From: Mesoaciditoga sp.
Lineage (GTDB): Bacteria; Thermotogota; Thermotogae; Mesoaciditogales; Mesoaciditogaceae
Direction: 5' to 3'
Length of the DNA: 49,380 nt
Assembly (NCBI GenBank): GCA_002878315.1
Contig: PNIW01000001.1
Location: 1 to 49,380 of the forward strand
The translations under genes were made by a program, and so were the position numbers. Below the pieces are notes generated by a model, which searched no databases, was not told the origin of the DNA, and saw nothing but the letters and a program-made list of their open reading frames with translations. Below are positions 8,949 to 17,731 of this stretch, one piece after another; position 1 is the first letter of the stretch, and the number at the start of each line of letters is the position of its first letter.

Positions 8949-9365
8949 TCATTCCCCCTTAGATGGAAAGAACCTGTCTATTTCCCTTTTCGCATTCTCC
9001 TGAGAATCGGAAGCGTGGACTAAATTCACAGTAACGTTGAGTGCGAGATCGCCTCTGATAGTTCCCGGCAAGGCCTCAAGAGGAGAGGTTTTACCTATCA
9101 TCATTCTTACGATTTCGACGGCATTATCACCTTCTAAAACCATCGCGACTATTTTGCCACTTGTAATGTAATTTATGAGTTTTTCGTAGTAAGGCCTTCC
9201 CTTGTGTTCTTCATAGTGGGCCTCGGCAAGCTTTTTGTCCATCTTAAACATTTTCATTTCAACGATTTTAAAACCTTTTTTCTCAAAGCGCGAAACTATC
9301 TCTCCGATAAGGCCCCTTTCAACGCCGTCTGGCTTTATAAGGACCAGCGTTCTTTCCAACATCAT
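8949..9365 (-). CDS. ndk: Nucleoside diphosphate kinase
   Basis: A 138-residue enzyme that moves the gamma phosphate from ATP to other NDPs through a phosphohistidine. The N-terminus [20 protein letters not shown], the segment [17 protein letters not shown] and the catalytic histidine in NLVHASDS are all present. Length is normal for the family. AAGGAGGG lies directly before two consecutive ATGs (9365 and 9362). The first 47 bp overlap the end of the MBL-fold gene in another frame, so its ribosome binding site sits in that gene. Confidence 0.96.
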   Translation of the reverse strand: MMLERTLVLIKPDGVERGLIGEIVSRFEKKGFKIVEMKMFKMDKKLAEAHYEEHKGRPYYEKLINYITSGKIVAMVLEGDNAVEIVRMMIGKTSPLEALPGTIRGDLALNVTVNLVHASDSQENAKREIDRFFPSKGE

Positions 9366-10152
9366 CCCTCCTTAAATATTCAATAAGACTATCCTCAAAG
9401 AGCAACGGAAAGCCTCTTTGCGCAAAGACGGGATCATCACCGAATTTTTCGATAACATCATCAATTTTATTAGATTTTATCATAAAAGAAAGGGATTTAA
9501 ATTTTTCGAGATAAATCATCATTTCATCCACTTCTTTTACGCTTCCGATCGAACCATGGCCTGGGACAAACCACTTCAAATTTTCATTTTTCAACTTACC
9601 AAGGATCTTTATCCATGAGTCTATATCAGATTCAGAAGTTATTTCTGCGTGATAACCGGAAAAGAGAAGATCACCACAAAAACATATTCCATTTGGCCAA
9701 ACTTTGATTATCGAAGAATCGGGCGTGTGGCCTCCAACGCGCAAAATCTCGATCTTTTTATTTCCGAGATCTACGGTCATCTTTCTGTTAAATGTGATCG
9801 ATGGAAAGACTATGCGTGCATCTTTCAATTCTTTTTGAATAATGGGCTCAAGCGAGGATCGAAATTTCTCGAAATCTATTCGTTCTAAATAATCCTTCGT
9901 CATTTCACTCGAGATGACTGGTGCCTCTATGGCGCAATTACCGAGAGTATGATCAAGGTGATAATGTGTGTTCACAACGTACAGGATAATCTTTGACGAA
10001 ATCGAAGAGATAAAATCCATCAATCTGATGGCCTTTGATGGGAAAAAGGTCGAATCGACAACGATGATTCCCTTTTTTCCTATCACAACGCCTGCATTAG
10101 ACGCCCCGTTAAGATTTTCCGTGACAAATACGTCTTCACCTATGGAGATCAT
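9319..10152 (-). CDS. MBL-fold metallo-hydrolase
   Basis: A 277-residue metallo-beta-lactamase-fold protein. The zinc motif is [12 protein letters not shown] (HxHxDH), followed by GGHTPDS, the bridging aspartate in [10 protein letters not shown] and the late histidine in VPGHGSIG. These are all the ligands of a binuclear hydrolase of the glyoxalase II/quinolone-sensor branch; the substrate is not predictable. There is no signal peptide, so it is cytoplasmic. Start ATG at 10152 with GAGAGGT upstream. The last ~15 residues (YKARRR end) overlap ndk. Confidence 0.85.
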   Translation of the reverse strand: MISIGEDVFVTENLNGASNAGVVIGKKGIIVVDSTFFPSKAIRLMDFISSISSKIILYVVNTHYHLDHTLGNCAIEAPVISSEMTKDYLERIDFEKFRSSLEPIIQKELKDARIVFPSITFNRKMTVDLGNKKIEILRVGGHTPDSSIIKVWPNGICFCGDLLFSGYHAEITSESDIDSWIKILGKLKNENLKWFVPGHGSIGSVKEVDEMMIYLEKFKSLSFMIKSNKIDDVIEKFGDDPVFAQRGFPLLFEDSLIEYLRRDDVGKNAGPYKARRR

Positions 10153-10154
10153 TT

Positions 10155-10445
10155 CTACCTCTCAAAACGCTCGACTATCTCTACAGAGATCACAGAATCG
10201 ACTATGAGCAAAGAACTCTCCTTGTATTTATCTGGGCAGAGGGCTGTAAAATCATTCCCTATCTCCATTTCGAATCTTTCTGAATCCGATTCGACGGAAA
10301 AATCGTAATTCGTACCGTTGAATTTCAAACTTATCTTGCTCGGATACCTGAAGAACTCAACGGAATCTTTTGAATTTATAACCACAAATTGAGGTTCATG
10401 ATTGAATAACCATTCGGCCACAAATCTTCTTGATTTTTCACTCAT
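10155..10445 (-). CDS. Small protein of unknown function
   Basis: A 96-residue soluble protein I do not recognise, with an aromatic N-terminal segment (FVAEWLFNHEPQFVVI) and probably mostly beta structure. The ATG at 10445 is chosen because GGGGG lies 5 nt upstream; another ATG at 10460 would add five residues. It is the first gene after the terminator of the nifJ operon and has a possible promoter overlapping that terminator. It is followed 2 bp later by the MBL-fold hydrolase, so the two are probably cotranscribed. Confidence 0.6.
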   Translation of the reverse strand: MSEKSRRFVAEWLFNHEPQFVVINSKDSVEFFRYPSKISLKFNGTNYDFSVESDSERFEMEIGNDFTALCPDKYKESSLLIVDSVISVEIVERFER

Positions 10446-10456
10446 CTTTTCCCCCA

Positions 10457-10490
10457 TCAAAAAATAAGAACGGATCCTTCGATCCGTTCT
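10457..10490 (-). terminator. Intrinsic terminator of the nifJ-rubrerythrin operon
   Basis: A perfect 10-bp stem (10467-10476 with 10481-10490, loop of 4) is followed on the minus strand by TTATTTTTTG. It lies 17 bp past the stop of the rubrerythrin-like gene. Confidence 0.85.
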
Positions 10491-10520
10491 ATTTTACCAT
10501 AGTTTTTCAATACTTGTCTC
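10491..10520 (-). promoter_or_regulatory. Candidate promoter for the unknown gene/MBL/ndk run
   Basis: On the minus strand GAGACA (10520-10515) and TAAAAT (10496-10491) are 18 bp apart and the -10 is extended by TGG. The predicted start (~10484) falls inside the terminator hairpin of the upstream operon, so terminator and promoter are interleaved. Confidence 0.4.
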
Positions 10521-11016
10521 TTTGGGAAAATTTATCGAATTCGTCAAGATGGGAAAACTCGGGCGATTCGACCCATTCGTCTCCCTTTCTTATGAATTCC
10601 ATCAAATTTTCAAGTATCGTTTGATGCTTTTTTTCTTCTTCGGACAATTTCAAAAGTATCTCTTTTTCATCCTTGTTTGTCGATTTTTTTGCCTCGTTAA
10701 GGTATAGATCGACACTCCGCTTTTCCATCTCTATTGCCTGTTTGTAGATATCAAAGACATTGACATCTGCTTTGAAATTCTCCTTTTTGTTTATCATCTC
10801 TGAAAAGAGGTTTTTTGTCGTTTTAAAGGTGTCCGTACCTTTGTAATTGTAAGATGATTTTTTGAATCCATTTATTATGTCATAATGTCTCTGTTCATCG
10901 CGCGCGAGCATGTCAAAGATCTGCTTTATTCGTAAATCTTTGCTCTCTTTTGATTGCTTTTCATAAAAGGCTTTTCCGTCTAATTCCATCTTTAAAGCAT
11001 AATCTATGGCATTCAT
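10507..11016 (-). CDS. Rubrerythrin-like ferritin-family protein without rubredoxin domain
   Basis: A 169-residue four-helix-bundle protein. Di-iron ligands are visible as ALKMELDGK (E11), ARDEQRH (E41 and H44), IEMEKRS and SEEEKKH, the two ExxH pairs of the rubrerythrin family. No C-terminal CxxC rubredoxin centre is present; the tail is acidic and aromatic instead. Such proteins act as peroxide-reducing or iron-handling enzymes in anaerobes. The ATG at 11016 overlaps the nifJ stop and has AGGAGG upstream. Coupling to NifJ suggests protection of an oxygen-sensitive enzyme or electron supply from ferredoxin; this is inference. Confidence 0.8.
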   Translation of the reverse strand: MNAIDYALKMELDGKAFYEKQSKESKDLRIKQIFDMLARDEQRHYDIINGFKKSSYNYKGTDTFKTTKNLFSEMINKKENFKADVNVFDIYKQAIEMEKRSVDLYLNEAKKSTNKDEKEILLKLSEEEKKHQTILENLMEFIRKGDEWVESPEFSHLDEFDKFSQRDKY

Positions 11017-14000
11017 CACAACGCCTCCTCGCTCAATTTTTTGTAAATCTCATATCTTTCCTTTGCCTGTTCGGCCGCCAATTTGAACAGTTGATCGGCG
11101 ATCTCGGGAAAGGTGATCTTAAGTGAAGAGTACCTTACCTCGCTCATGAGAAAGTCTTCGAATGAAGCCTTAGGCTCTTTCGAATCAAGCACGAACGGAT
11201 TCTTTCCTTCTTTGCGTAGCAATGGATTGTACCTGTAAAGATGCCAATATCCTGATTCGACGGCGCGCTTTTCCTGTTCGGCCATCTTTCCCATACCAGC
11301 CTTTATTCCGTGATTTATACACGGAGAGTAAGCGATTATCAAAGAAGGACCGGGATAACTTTCCGCTTCCAAAAATGCTTTGAGAGTCTGGTTCATATTT
11401 GCACCCATAGCAACCTGGGCCACGTAAACGTATCCGTAAGTCATCGCCATCCTTCCAAGATCCTTTTTGACAGTCTTCTTTCCGGATGCCGCAAACTGTG
11501 CGACGGCCGCTTCCGGAGTAGACTTTGATGCCTGGCCTCCAGTGTTTGAGTAAACTTCGGTATCAAAGACAAGCACATTTATATCCTCACCGGAGGCGAG
11601 TATGTGATCGAGACCACCATATCCTATGTCGTACGCCCATCCATCTCCTCCGAAGGCCCAGATGGACTTCTTAACAAGCATGTCTCTTCTTTCCTTTATC
11701 TCTTTTAAGATCTCCATAGCCCTTTTGTTTTCAACCTTTGTATCGAGAACCTTCAAAATCTTGAGAGTCGCGGCTTTTGAATTTCTTGCGTCATCCTTTC
11801 CATCGAGCCATTCTTTGAAAGGCGCTTTAATTTCTTGTGGTATATTCAAAGTTATGAGTTCATTCATCAAATCAGCAAGTCTGTTTCTTGCGTATTTAAC
11901 AGACAAAGTCATACCGAATGCATACTCTGCATTATCCTCAAAGAGTGAATTTGCCCATGCAGGACCCTTTCCCTCGGCATTAACAGTGTAAGGCGTTGAA
12001 GGTGCGGAGGCTCCCCATATTGATGAACATCCCGTTGCATTTGCGATTATCATTCTGTCTCCAAATAACTGGGTAACAAGCTTCGCGTAAGGCGTCTCTC
12101 CGCATCCGGGACATGCTCCAGAGAATTCAAGAAGCGGCCTTGCAAACTGGCTTCCCCTTATCGTGTCGATAGGAACACGATCTGATTTGTCCGAAATCTC
12201 TTTTATGGCGAAGTCCCAATTTGAAATTTCTCTTTCCTGATCTTCAAGAGGTTTCATGACGAGAGACTTCTTCGGAGTCGGACAAACATCCACGCAGACA
12301 CCGCATCCAGTACAATCTAACGGGGAGATCTGAATTCTGTACTGAAGGCCTTCGAGTCCTTTACCAGTTGCCTTCTTTGTGACAAAATCCTTCGGTGCTT
12401 TTTTAACCTCTTCATCGTCGAGTAAAAATGGCCTTATAACGGCATGTGGACAGGCAAAGGCGCACTGGTTACACTGAATGCAGGTATCGGGCTGCCATTC
12501 AGGCACCTCAACGGCAATTCCTCGTTTTTCGTAGGCTGCCGTTCCCTGAGGAAATTCTCCATTTTCTCTGCCGACGAATACCGAAACCGGCAATTTGTCT
12601 CCTTCCTGTCTGTTCATGACATCGGCTATGTTTTTGACAAAATCAGGTCTTTCTGGAAGAACTGGCATATTTTCGTCATCTTTTGCGTTCTTCCATGAAT
12701 CGGGCACTTTAACCTTGACAAGAGCATTTATTCCCTCATCGACGGCTTTGTAATTCATTTCGACGACCTTTTCTCCTTTGGAGCCGTAAGAATGAACTAT
12801 GGCTTCTTTTAAATATTTAACGGCATCCTCTATTGGAATGACATTTGTGAGTTTGAAAAAGGCCGCCTGCATTATCATGTTTATTCTTCCACCGAGCCCT
12901 ATGTTCATCGCAATGTGGGTAGCATCTATTATGTAGAAATCTATGTTATTTTGAGCGATATACTTCTTCATCTTTCCCGGCAATTTCTTGTCGAGATCCG
13001 CCTGGGACCATATCGTGTTGAGGACAAAAGTGCCACCCTTTTTAAGACCATCGAGTATATCGTACTGATAAACGTAAGATTGTTTGTGGCAGGCTATGTA
13101 ATCGGCCTCCTCTATAAGATAAGTCGATCTTATAGGTTTCTTTCCAAACCTCAAATGCGAAATCGTTACTCCACCGGATTTATGGGAATCATACGCGAAA
13201 TATCCCTGCGCGTACATATCAGTGTTGTCCCCAATGATCTTTATGGCATCTTTATTGGCACCGACAGTTCCGTCAGAACCATACCCCCAGAACTTGCACC
13301 TTATAGTGCCTTCCGCAGAGGTATTTATCTTTTCCTTAACGGGCAGAGATGTGTTTGTGACATCGTCAACAATGCCTATCGTAAACCAGTTCTTTGGCGT
13401 CTTCTCTTCCAGATTGTCAAAGACGGCCTTTATCTGGGCTGGCGTCGTGTCCTTGGAACTTAGTCCGTAACGGCCGCCCACGATGAGAGGAGCATTTTGC
13501 TTTCCATAGAACAACGTTCTGACATCCTCGTACAAGGGTTCACCTAAAGCACCAGACTCTTTGGTTCTGTCAAGGACTGCTATTTTTTTGACATTTTTCG
13601 GAAGAACATCAAAGAAGTACTTTTCGGAGAAGGGTCTGTAAAGATGAACCTTCATAACACCAACACGTTGGCCTTTTGAATTCAAATAATCAACGACCTC
13701 CGAAATCGTTTCAGTAACCGATCCCATTGCGATTATGATACGATCGGCATCGGGATCTCCGTAATAATTGAAAGGTTTGTATTCTCTTCCGGTTATCTGT
13801 GATATGCTTTTCATGTATCCGGCCACAATATCCGGCACGGCCATGTAAAATCTGTTAGATGCCTCTTTTGCCTGAAAGAATATATCAGGATTTTGGGCAG
13901 TTCCCATCGTTTTAGGATGTTCGGGATTTAGTGCCCTATCTTTGAACGCCTTTAGAGCATCCCTATCAAGAAGATTTGCCAGCACATCGTAATCAAGTAC

Positions 14001-14552
14001 CTCTATCTTCTGAATTTCGTGAGATGTTCTAAAGCCATCGAAAAAGTGTACAAATGGTATTCTCGATTTTATGGCGGCAAGATGGGCTATGCTTCCAAGA
14101 TCCATAACTTCCTGAACACTTCCGGAAGCAAGAAGAGCGGCACCAGTCTGCCTTAAAGCCATGACATCAGAATGATCGCCGAATATCGAAAGCGCGTGGG
14201 CTGCGACAGTTCTTGCGGCAACATGAAATACGCCGGGCAAAAGTTCACCCGCTATTTTGTAAATATTTGGAATCATCAAAAGTAATCCCTGCGAAGCGGT
14301 ATAGGTAGTGGCAAGAGAACCAGCGACCAACGCTCCGTGCATCGCTCCTGCGGCACCACCTTCAGACTGCATCTCAACGACATTTACCCTCTGGCCGAAA
14401 ATATTCTTTCTCCCCTGGGCAGACCAAAGATCCGTGAGTTCGGCCATTGGAGAGGATGGTGTTATAGGATATATCGTTGCAACCTCTGTAAAAGCGTATG
14501 CCACATGGGCTGCAGCGGTATTCCCATCCATGGTACTCATTTTCTTTGCCAT
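11016..14552 (-). CDS. nifJ: Pyruvate:ferredoxin (flavodoxin) oxidoreductase, single-chain
   Basis: A 1178-residue homodimeric-type PFOR that converts pyruvate and CoA to acetyl-CoA, CO2 and reduced ferredoxin. In order: N-terminal pyruvate-binding domain (TIYPITPSSPMAE), CoA domain, two ferredoxin-type clusters (CIQCNQCAFACPHA and CTGCGVCVDVCPTP, roughly residues 690-760), the proximal cluster motif starting ACPGCGETPY, and the TPP-binding GGDGWAYDIGYGGLDH near residue 970, plus the late cysteine in SPCINHGIKAGM. Length is standard. AGGAGG precedes the ATG. Only ~35 nt separate it from the upstream GH57 terminator, so its promoter must lie close to or inside that terminator or gene end. Key step of fermentative energy metabolism. 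Confidence 0.97.
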   Translation of the reverse strand: MAKKMSTMDGNTAAAHVAYAFTEVATIYPITPSSPMAELTDLWSAQGRKNIFGQRVNVVEMQSEGGAAGAMHGALVAGSLATTYTASQGLLLMIPNIYKIAGELLPGVFHVAARTVAAHALSIFGDHSDVMALRQTGAALLASGSVQEVMDLGSIAHLAAIKSRIPFVHFFDGFRTSHEIQKIEVLDYDVLANLLDRDALKAFKDRALNPEHPKTMGTAQNPDIFFQAKEASNRFYMAVPDIVAGYMKSISQITGREYKPFNYYGDPDADRIIIAMGSVTETISEVVDYLNSKGQRVGVMKVHLYRPFSEKYFFDVLPKNVKKIAVLDRTKESGALGEPLYEDVRTLFYGKQNAPLIVGGRYGLSSKDTTPAQIKAVFDNLEEKTPKNWFTIGIVDDVTNTSLPVKEKINTSAEGTIRCKFWGYGSDGTVGANKDAIKIIGDNTDMYAQGYFAYDSHKSGGVTISHLRFGKKPIRSTYLIEEADYIACHKQSYVYQYDILDGLKKGGTFVLNTIWSQADLDKKLPGKMKKYIAQNNIDFYIIDATHIAMNIGLGGRINMIMQAAFFKLTNVIPIEDAVKYLKEAIVHSYGSKGEKVVEMNYKAVDEGINALVKVKVPDSWKNAKDDENMPVLPERPDFVKNIADVMNRQEGDKLPVSVFVGRENGEFPQGTAAYEKRGIAVEVPEWQPDTCIQCNQCAFACPHAVIRPFLLDDEEVKKAPKDFVTKKATGKGLEGLQYRIQISPLDCTGCGVCVDVCPTPKKSLVMKPLEDQEREISNWDFAIKEISDKSDRVPIDTIRGSQFARPLLEFSGACPGCGETPYAKLVTQLFGDRMIIANATGCSSIWGASAPSTPYTVNAEGKGPAWANSLFEDNAEYAFGMTLSVKYARNRLADLMNELITLNIPQEIKAPFKEWLDGKDDARNSKAATLKILKVLDTKVENKRAMEILKEIKERRDMLVKKSIWAFGGDGWAYDIGYGGLDHILASGEDINVLVFDTEVYSNTGGQASKSTPEAAVAQFAASGKKTVKKDLGRMAMTYGYVYVAQVAMGANMNQTLKAFLEAESYPGPSLIIAYSPCINHGIKAGMGKMAEQEKRAVESGYWHLYRYNPLLRKEGKNPFVLDSKEPKASFEDFLMSEVRYSSLKITFPEIADQLFKLAAEQAKERYEIYKKLSEEAL

Positions 14553-14589
14553 TTTAACCTCCTGATCTTTTTTATTTTTTTCCTCACAC

Positions 14590-14617
14590 CAAAAACAGGG
14601 TTATGCGTAAACCCTGT
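14590..14617 (-). terminator. Intrinsic terminator overlapping the end of the GH57 gene
   Basis: An 8-bp stem ACAGGGTT/AACCCTGT (14595-14602 with 14610-14617) and a T-run on the minus strand. The 5' arm of the transcript is formed by the last codons of the GH57 gene, whose stop codon (14601-14603) lies in the hairpin. It separates the rpoN-GH57 run from nifJ. Confidence 0.75.
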
Positions 14618-16181
14618 AATCTATGTAAGGAAAAATCGGATCGAGCCACTCGTAAAGCTCTATTGACCTCTCATCTATATTATGCGACTTTATTGCATCA
14701 TATATCTCAAGAAAACGTGATAAATGTGTGTTAGTTCTGTTAACTGCATATTCAACAGAGGTGCCCGTCGTCATTATGAAGGCCCAATCGCTCGATTCCG
14801 CAAGCAAAAGTTCCCTCGCACACATGTTCAAAGCACGTATGTAAAGAGGATCGGAGGTATGGTAGTACTCATTCGCAAGTTCTGTCATCCTGATTTCGGC
14901 TTCGTGAAGATGCGGATATATCCAGTCATTTGAACCGTTAATCCATGTTTCGTTGTACCCATTAGCACCCCAACTCGACTGGGCCGGCGTCAAAATCTGT
15001 ACCTCGTCGATAGAATTTATAACCCTGTCTGGCGTTGATGTTTCAAAAAGTTCTGACCCGGCAGATTCTTTAAGAAAAAATTCGAGAAATTTAGGCCCTT
15101 CGTACCACCAGTGTCCAAAAAGTTCGGCATCAAACGGGGCGACTATAATGGGATCTATTCCCATCTGGTCTTTCAATCTTTTTACCTGTAATGCCTTTTT
15201 TTGTGCGAAATCTCTCGCATGTCTTAGAGCAGTTTGAATTCCGATATCCGGATCGTATAATTCTTTCTCTCCAAGAGATACATTACCGGTTATTTTATGG
15301 TACTTTATTCCTGTATTCGTTCTGACGCCTGAAGGATCTATGTAAGGTCTTACGTAGTCGAATGGCCTATCGAACCCTATATCCCTGTAAAATTCTCTGT
15401 AATTCCAGTCTCCGGGGTATCCCAACTGGGCAGACCATATCTGTTCACTCGATTCCGGATCTCTTGCAAAAACGAAGACGCCAGATGGAGTCATAACAGG
15501 CCTGTAAACATCGTAATGTGGAGGAATGTCGGCATACCAGAGGGCGTGAGAATCGACGAAAAAGAACTTGACATTTTGATCGGCGAGTTCGTTGTCGAGA
15601 CCCGGATAATAGCCGGATTCTGCAAGCCACATACCATTTGGATGCATTTTGAATCTCTCTTCGAATGCTTTAACGCCAATAGCAATCTGGGCATGGACTG
15701 CCCTTGGATTAATCCTCATGAGTGGCAAAAACCCATGTGTTGCATTGCAGGTTATAAGTTGAACATTTCCGTCCTTTGCAGATTCTTTAAATGCGTTTAT
15801 TAAATTTCCATATTTTTCGAAAAATGAAAGGTATGATTCAAAATCCTCGAGATATTTCAAAGCCATTTTGTGTTTCAGAGGTTCTTCATTCTTTGTCAAA
15901 GAGACCTCTTTTTCGGCGAGTTCTATTAAAGATTGAAGATGCCTTTTATATTTGTCCATCAGCGTACGATCTGCTAACATTTCTATGAGCGGTGGACTTA
16001 CCGAGACCGTTATGCCAAATGAAACATTTTCATTTCTCAATCCTTCAAAGACCATTAAGAGAGGTATATAAGTTTCCGTTATCGCCTCAAAAAGCCAGTT
16101 TTCTTCGAGAAAGTAAGGGTGATCTGGATGGTTAACGTATGGCAAATGCGCATGAAGCATCAAAATTATCTTACCTTTCAA
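14601..16181 (-). CDS. GH57 family 1,4-alpha-glucan branching enzyme
   Basis: A 526-residue glycoside hydrolase family 57 protein. GH57 landmarks: HAHLPYVNHPD at the N-terminus, GFLPL, the nucleophile glutamate in MWLAESGYYPG (E188), and the acid/base aspartate in PFDAELFGHWWYEGP (D351); the C-terminal helical domain contains the tryptophan-rich QSSWGANGYNETW. The residue pattern matches branching enzymes of the TT1467/AmyC group rather than 4-alpha-glucanotransferases, so a role in glycogen-like polymer branching is likely. Start is TTG at 16181, in TTGA overlap with the DUF4912 gene, with GGAGG upstream. Cytoplasmic: no signal peptide. Confidence 0.9.
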   Translation of the reverse strand: MKGKIILMLHAHLPYVNHPDHPYFLEENWLFEAITETYIPLLMVFEGLRNENVSFGITVSVSPPLIEMLADRTLMDKYKRHLQSLIELAEKEVSLTKNEEPLKHKMALKYLEDFESYLSFFEKYGNLINAFKESAKDGNVQLITCNATHGFLPLMRINPRAVHAQIAIGVKAFEERFKMHPNGMWLAESGYYPGLDNELADQNVKFFFVDSHALWYADIPPHYDVYRPVMTPSGVFVFARDPESSEQIWSAQLGYPGDWNYREFYRDIGFDRPFDYVRPYIDPSGVRTNTGIKYHKITGNVSLGEKELYDPDIGIQTALRHARDFAQKKALQVKRLKDQMGIDPIIVAPFDAELFGHWWYEGPKFLEFFLKESAGSELFETSTPDRVINSIDEVQILTPAQSSWGANGYNETWINGSNDWIYPHLHEAEIRMTELANEYYHTSDPLYIRALNMCARELLLAESSDWAFIMTTGTSVEYAVNRTNTHLSRFLEIYDAIKSHNIDERSIELYEWLDPIFPYIDYRVYA

Positions 16182-17053
16182 GATCCTCGCCTCCCACTAA
16201 GAAAAAAGAATGATCCTCCACCCGATCTTGCGCCACTTGTCGGCATAGATGTCGAGCCTATAAGTCTTTCTATTCTTAACATCTTCCTCGATGGCCCCAT
16301 TTCGGTGAATTTGCGCTTTGTTCTCAGATCCATCCACAATTCCATCTGAGCCATTCTTGGCATCGATGGAGGTGTCGAGACTAGATTGGACCTTAAGATC
16401 GGAATGAATCTTTCATTCTCTTTGTATCCTATTTCAGCAAGATAATCGGCTCCGGGTTGAGGAACATAAACGTAATATTTTCTCATCTTTTCATCTATTT
16501 CCATTTCAAAGGTTCTGTGGGCATTTGTACCGTTGAATTCTATGTACGTGACATCGTAAACTCTTAAGACTACACGAGGATGGTTTTTGATGATCTCATA
16601 AGTTTGAGGAGAAAAGTCCCAATAAAGATAGATCCAGTTCTGGTTGATTTCGAGGCCAACTAATTTGTCTTTGTAATAAGTGGAAGGAAGAGATTGTTTT
16701 GGAACGGCTGTAACTTTTTCTTCGTAGGTAGATTCGTAGGCAGATATTGAAGAAATGGAAGGAGGCGCTTTTTCAATTTCCTGGCTCAATTTTAAATCTT
16801 CAAAAAATCTCTTTAATTTCTTAATAAAATTAGCCTTTGTCGATTTCCACGGAATCTTTAGATTGAACTCTTTGGAAAGATTCCTCAACTCTTCAATCTC
16901 CATCCTCTCGATTTCGCGCATCTTTTTTGCGAGTTCCATTCTTCTTTTGGAAATAGCCTCAGCAAGTTCGGCCTTCGTCATGTTGTAATAACCTTTGATC
17001 CTGAGAGACATAGCCTCCTTTTTTAACTGACGGATCGTTTTCTCTTCCTTCAC
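16178..17053 (-). CDS. DUF4912 domain protein with N-terminal SAP/Rho-N-like helices
   Basis: A 291-residue protein. Residues ~5-75 hold two short helical units resembling SAP/Rho N-terminal motifs (IRQLKKEAMSLRIKGY...TKAELAEAI and EELRNLSKEFNLKIPWK). Residues ~125-235 form a DUF4912-like domain with LYWDFSPQTYEII, RVYDVT and GADYLAEIGY, which resembles an immunoglobulin/carbohydrate-module fold. The tail is basic and glycine-rich (RSGGGSFFFLSGRRGS). Start is GTG at 17053. It is translationally coupled to the GH57 branching enzyme, as in other bacteria with this pair, so a role in alpha-glucan binding or regulation is suspected but not shown. Confidence 0.75.
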   Translation of the reverse strand: MKEEKTIRQLKKEAMSLRIKGYYNMTKAELAEAISKRRMELAKKMREIERMEIEELRNLSKEFNLKIPWKSTKANFIKKLKRFFEDLKLSQEIEKAPPSISSISAYESTYEEKVTAVPKQSLPSTYYKDKLVGLEINQNWIYLYWDFSPQTYEIIKNHPRVVLRVYDVTYIEFNGTNAHRTFEMEIDEKMRKYYVYVPQPGADYLAEIGYKENERFIPILRSNLVSTPPSMPRMAQMELWMDLRTKRKFTEMGPSRKMLRIERLIGSTSMPTSGARSGGGSFFFLSGRRGS

Positions 17054-17065
17054 CTTACCTCACCT

Positions 17066-17731
17066 CTATTTTAATTTGGAATAAAATTCATCTATCCATC
17101 CGACATCTCTCGAATGGTATCTGAAGACAAGCAACCTTCCATTCCCTGGATCTATAAAAACCTCTTTTCCCTTCGATTCATTGCTTATGCCGTAAGGTCT
17201 GAGATATTCCATCTTTTTTCTGTCTAAATTGTATTTGAACCCCTTCAAAGAGACATTTTCCACATCTCTTTGAAGTGGAATGACAGACCATCTTTCTCCG
17301 GCACGACTTTCAAGGTAAAGAGGCCGATCTATGACAAATGCACACAAATCTTCGTTAAAGGTGATACTTGCCTTAAAACGTTCCATCAGTCTAAAAACTC
17401 CGAGGGTTTGATCGAGTCTTGTTCCAAAAGCACCTGCTATGAAAAATGCGTCTGCACCATTTTTTTGCGCTTCGATGAGTGCAAGTTCTGTATCTATCTC
17501 ATCCTTTTCGGAAGGAAATCTCACGATCCTCACTTTATTCCTTTGACACAGATCGAGGGTATCCTTTTCTATCGAATCCATGTCTCCTATCAAGATATCC
17601 GGCAATATTCCAAGAGAATTCAAAAAATTTGCACCGGAATCAGCGGCTATCTTTAGATCAAAAAATCTCAAAACCTCTTTGTAAAAAGGTGGGAATCTGT
17701 AATCTCCTCCCGCAAAAATGACTGCCTTCAC
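17066..17731 (-). CDS. thiN: Thiamine diphosphokinase
   Basis: A 221-residue thiamine pyrophosphokinase that makes the TPP cofactor from thiamine and ATP. Motifs: FAGGDYR at the N-terminus, AADSGANFL, LIGDMDSI (catalytic aspartates), FPSEKDEIDTELAL, and GAFGTRLDQTLG. The GTG start at 17731 overlaps the rpoN stop (GTGA), preceded by GAGAAGG. TPP is the cofactor of NifJ encoded nearby, although a terminator separates the two transcription units. Confidence 0.9.
   Translation of the reverse strand: MKAVIFAGGDYRFPPFYKEVLRFFDLKIAADSGANFLNSLGILPDILIGDMDSIEKDTLDLCQRNKVRIVRFPSEKDEIDTELALIEAQKNGADAFFIAGAFGTRLDQTLGVFRLMERFKASITFNEDLCAFVIDRPLYLESRAGERWSVIPLQRDVENVSLKGFKYNLDRKKMEYLRPYGISNESKGKEVFIDPGNGRLLVFRYHSRDVGWIDEFYSKLK

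Noticed and set aside
11626-11991. Plus-strand open frame opposite nifJ
   Set aside because: Antisense frame of a well supported gene, with no upstream Shine-Dalgarno.
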